Positions 24,404 to 33,214 of a stretch of DNA of 37,051 nucleotides are shown piece after piece. The notes beneath the pieces are model-generated. The model was not told the origin of the DNA. It saw nothing but the letters and a program-made list of their open reading frames with translations, and did not search any database. Made by a program: the position numbers and the translations under genes. The stretch comes from Porphyromonadaceae bacterium UBA3318 (lineage in GTDB: Bacteria; Bacteroidota; Bacteroidia; Bacteroidales; Muribaculaceae). Location: positions 1 to 37,051 of the forward strand of contig DESI01000022.1 of NCBI GenBank assembly GCA_002361235.1. Reading direction: 5' to 3'. Numbering within the stretch: the stretch's first letter is position 1; each line of letters opens with the position of its first letter.

Positions 24404-26335
24404 ATGAACAATAAAATATCACCGATATTCGCAATCCTGCTTGCCGCGGGTGCGTTGACATCCTGTGAGGGGGAAAAGGATCTTATCGTATCCGATGTGA
24501 AAAGCCCCATACATACGGAAACTCTATATCTTGTGGGAGACGCGGCTCCTACGGGATGGTCGTTCGAGGATCCGACACCGATGCAGTGTTCGGAAACGGA
24601 TCCTTATGTATTCGTATACACCGGGCAGCTGCATGAGGGAGAATTCAAGGTAAGTCTTGCCCCTACCTCAAGTCTGGACGTCGACTTCATCCGTCCCTTG
24701 TATTACGGGCAGGAAATCGGAGTGGATCCTCTGGATAATGTAAAATTCCAGATGCACGCCGATAATCCCGATGAAAAATGGCTTGTCGTGGCCAACGGCA
24801 CCTACACCCTCACGTTCAATCTCCGTGACTGGACGTTAAGTACGGAATATCTCGGAGAATTCATCCAGCCCGAGGTCAAGCCGATTGAAACGGAGACACT
24901 GTATATAGTAGGGTCGGCCACCTCCAATGGCTGGAATGTATGGAGTGCCCCGGAAACTGAGAAGAAAAGCAAATATATATTCGAATATGAATGCTGGCTG
25001 AACGAAGGCGAGTTGCGCGCCACCACCAAGAGGGCCTGGGGCTATCATATCCGGCCGGTCACCGACCATGTGGAAGTTGGGGAAAACGGCGTGGCCGATG
25101 AAAACTTCATGTACGTATGGGATCCCGACATCAACTGGTTAGTGACGGCTGCCGGCAATTATCATCTTACATTCGATCTGGAGCACTGGACCTTCAAGGC
25201 GGAATTTCTGGGTGGTGAGAATCCCCAGCCGGATATCAAGACGCCCATACAGACCGACAATCTGTGGATCATAGGCGACGCCACGCCCACCGGATGGGTT
25301 CAGTGGGGCGAAAATCCCGACAGTTCGGCTCCTCTGAAACGTCTGGGCGAGTATATATTCCAATATGAAGGGCAACTGACGGAAGGAGAACTCCGTGCCA
25401 CTCCACACTATGGCTGGGGCGCACACATCAGGCCGCTGAAGCAACATGAGGAAATAGGCGTGAACGGCGTGGCGGACAAGAACTTCATGTATGTGGCCGA
25501 ACCCGACATCAACTGGTACGTGACCAAGGAGGGCTATTACCGCATCACGTTCGACCTTGAAAACTATACGATTTCAGCCGAATATCTTGAAAACGGCCCC
25601 GGAACCTCCCCCCAGGACCCGATAGAAACCCCTACTCTGTTCATGGTCGGAGACGCCACATTAAATGGCTGGGACGGAAACGGAATGACAGCATTGACAA
25701 GGAGCGGCGCGGACGGTTACGTATTCACCTATGAAGGCAATCTCTATACCGGTGAATTCAAGCTCTATCCCAATAGAGGACCCGAATATCCCGGATGGGC
25801 CGCCATACGGCCCAAAGGAGCCAACGCACAAGTCGACAAGTCCGGCATATCGGATGCGGAGTTCGATTATTCGGAAAGTCCCGACTATAAGTGGGTGGTA
25901 AAGGATGCCGGGAAATATCGTCTGCAGTTCAATCTGCGGAACCGGACCATGAGCTGCACTTATATGGGTCCACTCGAAGGACTCGAAATGCACATCACAC
26001 CCATCGAAACCGATGAATTCTATCTTGTCGGCGATGCTGCGCCTGCCGGCTGGGATATTTATAATCCCACTCCCGTGACCAGGAAATCGAAATATATATT
26101 CATATACGAAGGGCATCTGAATGCCGGAAGGATGAGAGCGACCCCGGTGAAAGACTGGGGTATCCATGTCCGGCCCACATCGGACAACCTGTCCATAGGC
26201 CCCGGCGGAGTGGCCTCTCCCAAATTCGTCTATACCGCCAATCCGGACTATAACTGGAATGTGGAAAAGGCGGGAAACTATAAATTAACATTCGATCTGG
26301 AACACTGGACACTCAAAGCCGAATATCTGGATTGA
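24404..26335 (+). CDS. SusE/SusF-like surface lipoprotein with five tandem carbohydrate-binding-type repeats
   Basis: A 643-residue lipoprotein with lipobox ALTSC (Cys21). Five copies of a roughly 115-residue domain follow at about 36-150, 161-269, 281-395, 406-521 and 532-642. Each opens with a strand such as TLYLVGDAAPTGW, has a mid motif like EGELRATxxxxWGxHIRP, and closes with NYxLTFDLEHWTxKAEYL. This matches the SusE/SusF outer-membrane C-terminal domain, which binds glycan at the surface in the Sus system. Family proteins usually have fewer copies, so five suggests expansion. Copies 2 and 5 are the most alike. It starts 18 bp after susD. The ligand is unknown; binding of the imported glycan is inferred from context. 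Confidence 0.9.
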   Translation: MNNKISPIFAILLAAGALTSCEGEKDLIVSDVKSPIHTETLYLVGDAAPTGWSFEDPTPMQCSETDPYVFVYTGQLHEGEFKVSLAPTSSLDVDFIRPLYYGQEIGVDPLDNVKFQMHADNPDEKWLVVANGTYTLTFNLRDWTLSTEYLGEFIQPEVKPIETETLYIVGSATSNGWNVWSAPETEKKSKYIFEYECWLNEGELRATTKRAWGYHIRPVTDHVEVGENGVADENFMYVWDPDINWLVTAAGNYHLTFDLEHWTFKAEFLGGENPQPDIKTPIQTDNLWIIGDATPTGWVQWGENPDSSAPLKRLGEYIFQYEGQLTEGELRATPHYGWGAHIRPLKQHEEIGVNGVADKNFMYVAEPDINWYVTKEGYYRITFDLENYTISAEYLENGPGTSPQDPIETPTLFMVGDATLNGWDGNGMTALTRSGADGYVFTYEGNLYTGEFKLYPNRGPEYPGWAAIRPKGANAQVDKSGISDAEFDYSESPDYKWVVKDAGKYRLQFNLRNRTMSCTYMGPLEGLEMHITPIETDEFYLVGDAAPAGWDIYNPTPVTRKSKYIFIYEGHLNAGRMRATPVKDWGIHVRPTSDNLSIGPGGVASPKFVYTANPDYNWNVEKAGNYKLTFDLEHWTLKAEYLD

Positions 26336-26352
26336 TAAAAAACTCCAACAAA

Positions 26353-27765
26353 ATGAAGAGATATTCAATAATTACGGTATTAGGTGTTCTCCTGGCCTTT
26401 GTGACAGGCTGTGCCGATGACCCGAACTATAAGATGACGCGTCCGGATGTGCATGACCATCCGGCGATAACGGAAATACCGGACTTCCATACTCACCGGG
26501 CTCCGTTATACTGGAGTGTTTATGAGGCTTGTATAGACCAACAGGACAAACCGTTTGAAAAACGCGAATTCACCCTTGACCAATGGAAGGAAGTGATAGA
26601 CTGGGTGTCTACGGAACTTAAGCCTCACGGTTACGACATGATATGTACCGACGGCTTTCTGGACACCAGATGCGAAGACGGCATCTACAAGACCTGGTAC
26701 GGCGGCACGTCTTATCGCGACCTTGTGGAGTACGCGCATTCCAAAGGTCTGAAGGTCGGTGTGTATGACATACCGATGACCTATACGTGCGCGGAGCGTG
26801 AACGGGTTCCCGGCACAGAGTATACGATGGGCTCCCTTCTGTATAATCCTGATTTGGACGAGGTTGTGAATCCCACGGCAAGCGAACCGTATAAGTACGT
26901 GGTCATGTCGCACCCCGGTGCCAGGGAATATATCCGCGGTATGGTGAGACATTACAAGCAACTTGGCTTTGATTTCCTGCGGTTAGACTATCTGAGTCAT
27001 TACGAGGACGGCTTCGACAGGAATACCATAGTGGGCAAAGGCTATGGGCGGGGCAACTACGCGGATCTGCTGGAAACGATTGCCCTGGAGGCCAAGGAGC
27101 AGGGCATGATGGTGTCGCTTGTGATGCCGCATCTGTATAATGACGCGGAACTGGAGAGCCGCTACGGACACATGTTCCGTATAGTGCGCGACACCTGGAA
27201 CGGAGGCTGGCTGCATACTTCCTCGCACGATCGCGGCAAAGTCTACGGCCGCTGGTCCAATTGCAACAATCAGTTCGACGGATTTACGTACTGGAGTCAT
27301 CTGAGCGGCCGGGGAAAGGTTATTCTTGACGGAGATTTCACCATCCTCCATAGCTTTGAGACCGATGCCGAGAAGAAGTTCTGCATTTCCATTCAGCTGA
27401 TGGCAGGCGGACCGATAGCCGTCGCCGACCAGCCGGGCACAATCGGCGATAATCTCAAATATTATACCAACGACGAGATGCTGGCTTTAAATCAAGACGG
27501 TTTCGTAGGAAAGCCTATGTCGGACGTGGTTGACTCGGAGGGGAGCAACGTATGGTACGGCAGGATGAGCGACGGGGACTATGTCGTGGGGCTTTTCAAC
27601 CGCGAAGACACTCATAAAGACTTTAACCTGACACTTTCCGACCTGGGTATCGAGGGCCAGTGGAAAGTACGCGACCTATGGGAACATGCCGACGAAGGAA
27701 CGGCTTCGGCCATCAGGGCCAAAGTCGAGCCCCACGGCTGCAAGATCGTAAGGCTCTCAAAATAA
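26353..27765 (+). CDS. Putative clan GH-D (GH27-like) glycoside hydrolase lipoprotein
   Basis: A 470-residue predicted lipoprotein. ATG 26353 gives a signal peptide with lipobox FVTGC (Cys20); a TTG at 26332 would overlap the previous stop. The catalytic barrel has the feature expected of clan GH-D retaining alpha-galactosidase-type enzymes: a nucleophile strand GFDFLRLDYLSHY (Asp212). A candidate acid/base Asp280 sits in FRIVRDTWNGGW, and motifs GGPIAVADQPGTIGD and DEMLALNQDGF resemble the GH27 region linking barrel and C-terminal beta domain. GH27 includes alpha-galactosidase, beta-L-arabinopyranosidase and isomaltodextranase, and a beta-L-arabinopyranosidase would suit the GH127 neighbour. 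Assignment to family and substrate is tentative. Confidence 0.65.
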   Translation: MKRYSIITVLGVLLAFVTGCADDPNYKMTRPDVHDHPAITEIPDFHTHRAPLYWSVYEACIDQQDKPFEKREFTLDQWKEVIDWVSTELKPHGYDMICTDGFLDTRCEDGIYKTWYGGTSYRDLVEYAHSKGLKVGVYDIPMTYTCAERERVPGTEYTMGSLLYNPDLDEVVNPTASEPYKYVVMSHPGAREYIRGMVRHYKQLGFDFLRLDYLSHYEDGFDRNTIVGKGYGRGNYADLLETIALEAKEQGMMVSLVMPHLYNDAELESRYGHMFRIVRDTWNGGWLHTSSHDRGKVYGRWSNCNNQFDGFTYWSHLSGRGKVILDGDFTILHSFETDAEKKFCISIQLMAGGPIAVADQPGTIGDNLKYYTNDEMLALNQDGFVGKPMSDVVDSEGSNVWYGRMSDGDYVVGLFNREDTHKDFNLTLSDLGIEGQWKVRDLWEHADEGTASAIRAKVEPHGCKIVRLSK

Positions 27766-27829
27766 TAATAATTACCCTATAACATAATATCCGAATATCC
27801 GATTTACAAACCAATAATCAATCAGAATC

Positions 27830-29107
27830 ATGAAAAAGAAATTGACCATCGCGACTATGGTGGTGCTCGCTGTGACGGGTGCGTCATGGGCTCAGGAAAC
27901 CCTGATGGATGTCACCGATCTGTATATGGTTGGAGGTCCTACGAGCTGGAACGCCCTTGAACTCCTCAAGACCTCGGACCACAAATTCTATTACGAAGGC
28001 AATCTGCCCGCTGACGACGGCAACAAACAGGGCTGTTTCCGGGCAAGTGCCTGGGGCGCCGACGTTGTGTTCAACGGTCCTCAGGTCCACGCTGTAGCTG
28101 ACATGACTCCGCTTAACGAAGCCAATCCCGAGCAGGTGATCGACTATAACAATATGGAGGGAGGTGACAAGAACTGGTGTATCACGGAATCGGGATACTA
28201 CCGCGTCATCTTCGATCTGGAAAGTGCAGAAATATCCATTTCCAAGGATTGCAGCCAGGTTCTGCCCGTCATTGCCAAGACTGTCTATGCCATTGGAGAC
28301 GCGACTCTCGGAGGATGGGATGCGACGAACCGCACCCCCCTTGTAAAAGATGAATCCGACCCCTACACGTTTACCTATCAGGCTTACCTGAAGAGTGACA
28401 AATCATTCAAATTCAGCCTGGACCGGCTGGCTGCGCCCAGAGAGTGGGACGGCTTCTGGCTCCATCCGGCGGATGCGGACGTGACTGTCGGCGCCGAGGG
28501 CCTGACAGAGTGCAGGATGCGCGTGTTCCGCGGCGCGGACCTCAACGACTATCAATGGAAAGTCGTGACTCCGGGCACTTATAAGATCACCCTCAATCTG
28601 CGTGACATGACCATGAACGCAGAGTATCTTGGCGAAAAGCATATAGCCGATCAGCTCTGGCTCGTGGGAGATGTGACCGACTGGAATTTCCAGCCGATGG
28701 AGAAAGTGGAGCCTAACGTGTTTGAATACACATGCGAGAACCTGGAGGCAGGCAAACGGTTCCGCGCGTCGATGGCGCCCGTATGGGGTGACCATTTCCG
28801 TCCTGAAGTCGACAATACGGAGCTTGCGATAGACAACAAGACCGGACTTGACATCAAGACCGATCAGACGGAGGACTACAACTGGACTACAAAGGAACCG
28901 GGTACCTATAAGCTGCGTTTCAACCTTAACACCATGAAGGTTTCGGCCAATAATGACAATCCGTCGACATCTGTCACTATAGTCGCTAATGATGACGACC
29001 CTGAAAGATACTATAATCTTCAGGGTGTTCCTGTAGACCATATCACGGCAGGCGGCATTTATATCCATAAGAAGGGAACAGTCGTGAAGAAAGTGATAGT
29101 ACGTTGA
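27830..29107 (+). CDS. Secreted SusF-like protein with three repeats and a C-terminal sorting-like tail
   Basis: A 425-residue protein with a Sec signal (MKKKLTIATMVVLAVTGASWA) and no lipobox. Three SusE/SusF-like domains lie at about 28-140, 150-267 and 272-374 (for example TVYAIGDATLGGWD and DQLWLVGDVTDWN; ends TYKITLNLRDMTMNAEYLG). After an acidic linker comes a 35-residue tail, YYNLQGVPVDHITAGGIYI then KKVIVR, resembling the C-terminal tails of Por/type IX-type secreted proteins. It is therefore probably a soluble or surface-attached glycan-binding partner of the lipoprotein upstream. It lies 64 bp after the GH-D gene in the same operon. The secretion route is inferred. Confidence 0.75.
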   Translation: MKKKLTIATMVVLAVTGASWAQETLMDVTDLYMVGGPTSWNALELLKTSDHKFYYEGNLPADDGNKQGCFRASAWGADVVFNGPQVHAVADMTPLNEANPEQVIDYNNMEGGDKNWCITESGYYRVIFDLESAEISISKDCSQVLPVIAKTVYAIGDATLGGWDATNRTPLVKDESDPYTFTYQAYLKSDKSFKFSLDRLAAPREWDGFWLHPADADVTVGAEGLTECRMRVFRGADLNDYQWKVVTPGTYKITLNLRDMTMNAEYLGEKHIADQLWLVGDVTDWNFQPMEKVEPNVFEYTCENLEAGKRFRASMAPVWGDHFRPEVDNTELAIDNKTGLDIKTDQTEDYNWTTKEPGTYKLRFNLNTMKVSANNDNPSTSVTIVANDDDPERYYNLQGVPVDHITAGGIYIHKKGTVVKKVIVR

Positions 29108-29189
29108 GATTCCTGTCAAAGGGTCGCAGTGGGTAGGAACCGCTGTGACCCTTACTATTTATTATTTCATTAATTACAGGCTGATTATC

Positions 29190-32100
29190 ATGTTTAACAC
29201 ACATACTGCCGCACCGGTTTTTGTTTTATGCGCAATGGCTTTCGGGGTATCGGCTGCCGGAGCCGCGATTGAAAACATAGATTTCTCGAAAGTAAGGATT
29301 CAGGACCCTTTCTGGTCTCCGAGGCTCAATGAGCTTGCCGCTAATACTATTCCGCACTGTATAGACCAGATTGAAAACAAGACTCTCCGCATGCGCAACT
29401 TCATAAATGCGGCGGCCGGCCGCGGTAAACATTCGGGGCTGTGCTATGATGACTCGGATGTTTATAAGGCGATGGAAGGAATGGCTTATAGTCTTGTCAA
29501 CAACCCGGATCCGGCGCTTGAAAGGAAACTGGAAGAATGGATTAACCTTATTTCCGAGGCACAATGGGATGACGGTTATCTGAACACATATTACACTATA
29601 GCCGCCGACACACCCCGTTGGACCAACATGATAATGCATGAAATGTATTGCGGAGGGCATCTGTTCGAAGCGGCCGTAGCCTACTATACGGCAACCGGTA
29701 AACGTGCATTACTTGATGTGGCCGTTCGTTTCGCCGACCAGATGATGCAGACGTTCGGTCCCGGGAAACGCCATTGGGTGCCGGGACATGAGGAAATCGA
29801 ACTGGCGCTTGTCAGGCTCGCAGATGCGACCGGAAATGAAAAATACCTTGACTTTGCCCGCTGGCTGCTTGAAGAACGCGGCCATGGCCACGGCTCATAC
29901 GGCAATGATACGCCATGGAATGCAGTGTATTGTCAGGATGACAGGCCTGTGAGGCAAATTACCGATGTAACGGGTCATGCGGTAAGGGCCATGTATCTGT
30001 ATTGCGGCATGGCCGATGTGGCCTCCCGCATGCCTGACACTGATTATCTGACAGCCCTGCGCCGGGTGTGGGATGACGTTGCCGAACGTAATATGTACAT
30101 CACCGGAGGAATAGGATCTTCGGTAAAGAACGAGGGATTCACCGAGGACTATGACCTGCCTAACCGCGAGGCTTATTGCGAGACATGCGCCTCAGTGGGT
30201 CTGATAATGTGGGCCGCCAGAATGAACAGACTCACGCAGGACGTGAAGTATGTGGATGTGTTGGAACGCACTCTTTACAATGCCGCGCTGGCCGGCGTGC
30301 AATTAGGCGGCCAGCGGTTCTTCTATGTGAATCCGCTTGAGTCGGACGGCGGTCATCATCGGCAGGAGTGGTACGGTACTGCCTGCTGTCCCAGCAACAT
30401 ATCGCGGTTCTTGCCTTCTCTGGGCAATTATATATATGGTCTGGATGACCGGAACATTTACGTCAATCTTTTTATCGGAAACCATACGGTGGTGGATATT
30501 GACGGCGTAGCTACCGAATTGTCGATATCCGGAGGGTACCCTTTCGAAGGAGATGTGATGATCAAGGTCAGGCCGCATTCCCCTGTTTCCAGAAACTTAA
30601 GGTTAAGAATTCCGGAATGGTGCGAAAAATATAATGTCAAGGTCAATGGAAAAGATTCGGGACGTTGCGCCGGTAGCGGATATCTGACGATTCCGATGAG
30701 CGGCGGCGGAGTTGAGGTTGCGCTCCACCTGGACATGCCTGTCAAAGTCGTAGCCGCCGATCCGAGAGTGAAGGAGAACCTTGACAAGCTGGCCGTGACG
30801 CGAGGTCCTGTCGTATACTGCATGGAAGAGTGTGACAATATGTCAGGCTATGACAAAGCCTGTATCGGAAAGAATCAGAAATTCAGCGTGTCGCGAGGAA
30901 CCGGCGCACTTAAGGATTTCGTGACGCTGCGCACCGATGCCGGTAATGATACGCTCACGTTCGTACCCTACTTCGCATGGGACAACAGGCAACCGGGGAA
31001 AATGAAGGTATGGATCACGGAGGCCGATCCGGTCTATCTGAATCCGGAGGCGCCCATCGAGGATAGAGTGGAGGATGCGTTGCAGCGAATGACCCTGGAG
31101 GAGAAAGTCAAGATGCTTCATGCCCAGTCCAAGTTCTCGTCATCGGGAGTCCCTCGGCTCGGCATTCCGGAACTGTGGTTTACCGACGGCCCTCACGGCG
31201 TCCGTCCGGAAGTATACTGGGATGAATGGAACAGCGCCCAATGGACCAATGATTCCTGCACGGCCTTTCCGGCCTTGACATGCCTTGCCGCGACGTGGCG
31301 TCCGGAACTGGCACTGGAATATGGTAAGGCTATAGGCGAAGAAGCCCGATATCGCCGTAAGGACGTGCTTCTGGGTCCCGGGGTAAACATCATGCGCACG
31401 CCGTTGTGCGGACGTAGTTTCGAATACATGGGCGAGGACCCGATTCTTACTTCGCGAATGGTGAAACCCTATATTCAAGGATTACAAAGCAATAACGTAG
31501 CGGCCTGCGTGAAGCATTTCGCACTGAACAATAATGAGGATAACCGCTACACGAGCAACGTACATGTAAGCGAGCGTGCTTTGCGCGAGATATATCTGAC
31601 TCCGTTCAAGGCGGCCGTGGATGCGGGGGCCTGGGCCATAATGCCCGCATACAATCTATTTGAGGACAGGCATTGCTGCGAAAATCCCCGTCTGATACGC
31701 GATATACTGAAGACGGATTGGGGATTCGACGGGGTTGCCGTCAGCGACTGGGGCGGCGTTTACAATACGGACGAAGTGATAGAAGGGGGGCTGGATATTG
31801 AAATGGGTACGGGAACTGACGGTGTCTCGGTCAATATGAATGCCTATGACACATATCACATGGCCAACCCTTATCTTGAGAGACTGCGCGACGGCAAGGC
31901 TTCAATGGCCGATCTGGACGACCGCGTACGCCGCGTGTTGCGTTTGATTTTCCGCACTTCAATGGCTCCCTCCCATCGGAAGGGGCGGTTCACGTGTCCC
32001 CAACATTATGCAACGGCCGGGAAAATCGGTTCGGAAGGAATCGTGCTGTTGAAGAACAACGGGATTCTGCCACTGCGTGCAGACCTCGGGAAGATTCTTG

Positions 32101-33197
32101 TAGTCGGCGAGAACGCCGTCAAGATGATGACGGTGGGAGGCGGCTCGGCATCGTTGAAGGTCCAGCGGGAAGTCTCGCCACTGGCCGGTCTCAGGGCGGC
32201 ACTGAAAGAGGCGCATGTAGACTGGGAACGGGGATATATAGGAGTGGGAAGTACGGAATTCGACAATGTCAAAAGCCGCGATTCCGAATGTCTCAGGGAA
32301 GACCGGACTCCGGAACAGTTACGAAGCGCAGCTCTGGCTAAAGCCAGGGACGCGGATGCCGTGATTTTTATCGGCGGTCTGAATCATTCGCTATGTCAGG
32401 ATGCCGAGAATTCAGACCGTAAGACATTGCAGTTACCGTACGGTCAGGACGAACTGATTGCGGATCTGGCCGGTGTCAATCCGAATTTAATAGTGGTTAA
32501 CGTTTCGGGTACGCCCGTTACGATGCCTTGGGCCGACCGGGTGGCAGCGGTGGTGCAGGCCTGGTATCTTGGCAGCGAAAGTGGCAACAGTCTTGCCGAT
32601 GTGCTTACCGGGAAAGTCAATCCATCAGGCAAATTGCCGTTTACGTTCCCCCGGAGCATGGAGGACCTGCCTACTTGCGGAGAGCGGAGATACCCCGGCA
32701 TAAAGCGGCCTGACGGAGATATCTTCGATATCTATTATGACGAGGATATCCTGATAGGGTATCGCTGGTATGACAAACAGCGGCTTCCGGTCTTATTTCC
32801 CTTCGGCTTCGGATTAAGCTATACCGACTTTGAACTCAAGACTCCGGAAATATCCGATTCAGGAGAGGATTCCCTTACCCTCACACTGGATGTGGTCAAT
32901 ACCGGCGACAGGGACGGTGCCGAAACGGTTCAGGTGTATGCTGCATTCCCTAAAACCAAAGGCTTGGTTCGGGAGAACAAGAAACTCGTAGGCTTTGAGA
33001 AAGTGGATCTTAAGGCTGGAGAACGGGGAAAGGTTTCGATAGCCATTCCAAAGTCGGCGTTGGCCTATTATGACGAAAAGTCAGGTTCGGAAGTTATTGC
33101 TTCCGGCAAGTACCGGTTCCTTGTCGGCAATTCATCGGCCACATTGCCATATATCGTTTCAGCAGAATTAAACGGTAAAGGACAATTAACACATTAA
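29190..33197 (+). CDS. GH127 beta-L-arabinofuranosidase fused to GH3 glycosidase
   Basis: A 1335-residue secreted enzyme (signal MFNTHTAAPVFVLCAMAFGVSAAGA; ATG 29190 preferred to 29145, which would place 15 residues before the signal). The N-terminal half (about 25-635) is GH127/DUF1680. It keeps the residues used by Zn-dependent beta-L-arabinofuranosidase HypBA1: Glu315 (NEGFTEDYDLPN), Glu331-x-Cys333 (ETCASVG) and Cys399-Cys400 (TACCPSN), where the second-to-last Cys is nucleophile. Spacing of the first three equals that of HypBA1. The C-terminal half (about 640-1335) is a complete GH3: barrel, nucleophile Asp853 (GVAVSDWGGVY), sandwich domain and fibronectin-III-like end. One chain probably removes beta-L-arabinofuranose and a second beta-linked sugar. 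The fusion is unusual. It starts 82 bp after the previous stop. Confidence 0.9.
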   Translation: MFNTHTAAPVFVLCAMAFGVSAAGAAIENIDFSKVRIQDPFWSPRLNELAANTIPHCIDQIENKTLRMRNFINAAAGRGKHSGLCYDDSDVYKAMEGMAYSLVNNPDPALERKLEEWINLISEAQWDDGYLNTYYTIAADTPRWTNMIMHEMYCGGHLFEAAVAYYTATGKRALLDVAVRFADQMMQTFGPGKRHWVPGHEEIELALVRLADATGNEKYLDFARWLLEERGHGHGSYGNDTPWNAVYCQDDRPVRQITDVTGHAVRAMYLYCGMADVASRMPDTDYLTALRRVWDDVAERNMYITGGIGSSVKNEGFTEDYDLPNREAYCETCASVGLIMWAARMNRLTQDVKYVDVLERTLYNAALAGVQLGGQRFFYVNPLESDGGHHRQEWYGTACCPSNISRFLPSLGNYIYGLDDRNIYVNLFIGNHTVVDIDGVATELSISGGYPFEGDVMIKVRPHSPVSRNLRLRIPEWCEKYNVKVNGKDSGRCAGSGYLTIPMSGGGVEVALHLDMPVKVVAADPRVKENLDKLAVTRGPVVYCMEECDNMSGYDKACIGKNQKFSVSRGTGALKDFVTLRTDAGNDTLTFVPYFAWDNRQPGKMKVWITEADPVYLNPEAPIEDRVEDALQRMTLEEKVKMLHAQSKFSSSGVPRLGIPELWFTDGPHGVRPEVYWDEWNSAQWTNDSCTAFPALTCLAATWRPELALEYGKAIGEEARYRRKDVLLGPGVNIMRTPLCGRSFEYMGEDPILTSRMVKPYIQGLQSNNVAACVKHFALNNNEDNRYTSNVHVSERALREIYLTPFKAAVDAGAWAIMPAYNLFEDRHCCENPRLIRDILKTDWGFDGVAVSDWGGVYNTDEVIEGGLDIEMGTGTDGVSVNMNAYDTYHMANPYLERLRDGKASMADLDDRVRRVLRLIFRTSMAPSHRKGRFTCPQHYATAGKIGSEGIVLLKNNGILPLRADLGKILVVGENAVKMMTVGGGSASLKVQREVSPLAGLRAALKEAHVDWERGYIGVGSTEFDNVKSRDSECLREDRTPEQLRSAALAKARDADAVIFIGGLNHSLCQDAENSDRKTLQLPYGQDELIADLAGVNPNLIVVNVSGTPVTMPWADRVAAVVQAWYLGSESGNSLADVLTGKVNPSGKLPFTFPRSMEDLPTCGERRYPGIKRPDGDIFDIYYDEDILIGYRWYDKQRLPVLFPFGFGLSYTDFELKTPEISDSGEDSLTLTLDVVNTGDRDGAETVQVYAAFPKTKGLVRENKKLVGFEKVDLKAGERGKVSIAIPKSALAYYDEKSGSEVIASGKYRFLVGNSSATLPYIVSAELNGKGQLTH

Positions 33198-33214
33198 TAG
33201 ACATTTCCGTGAGT

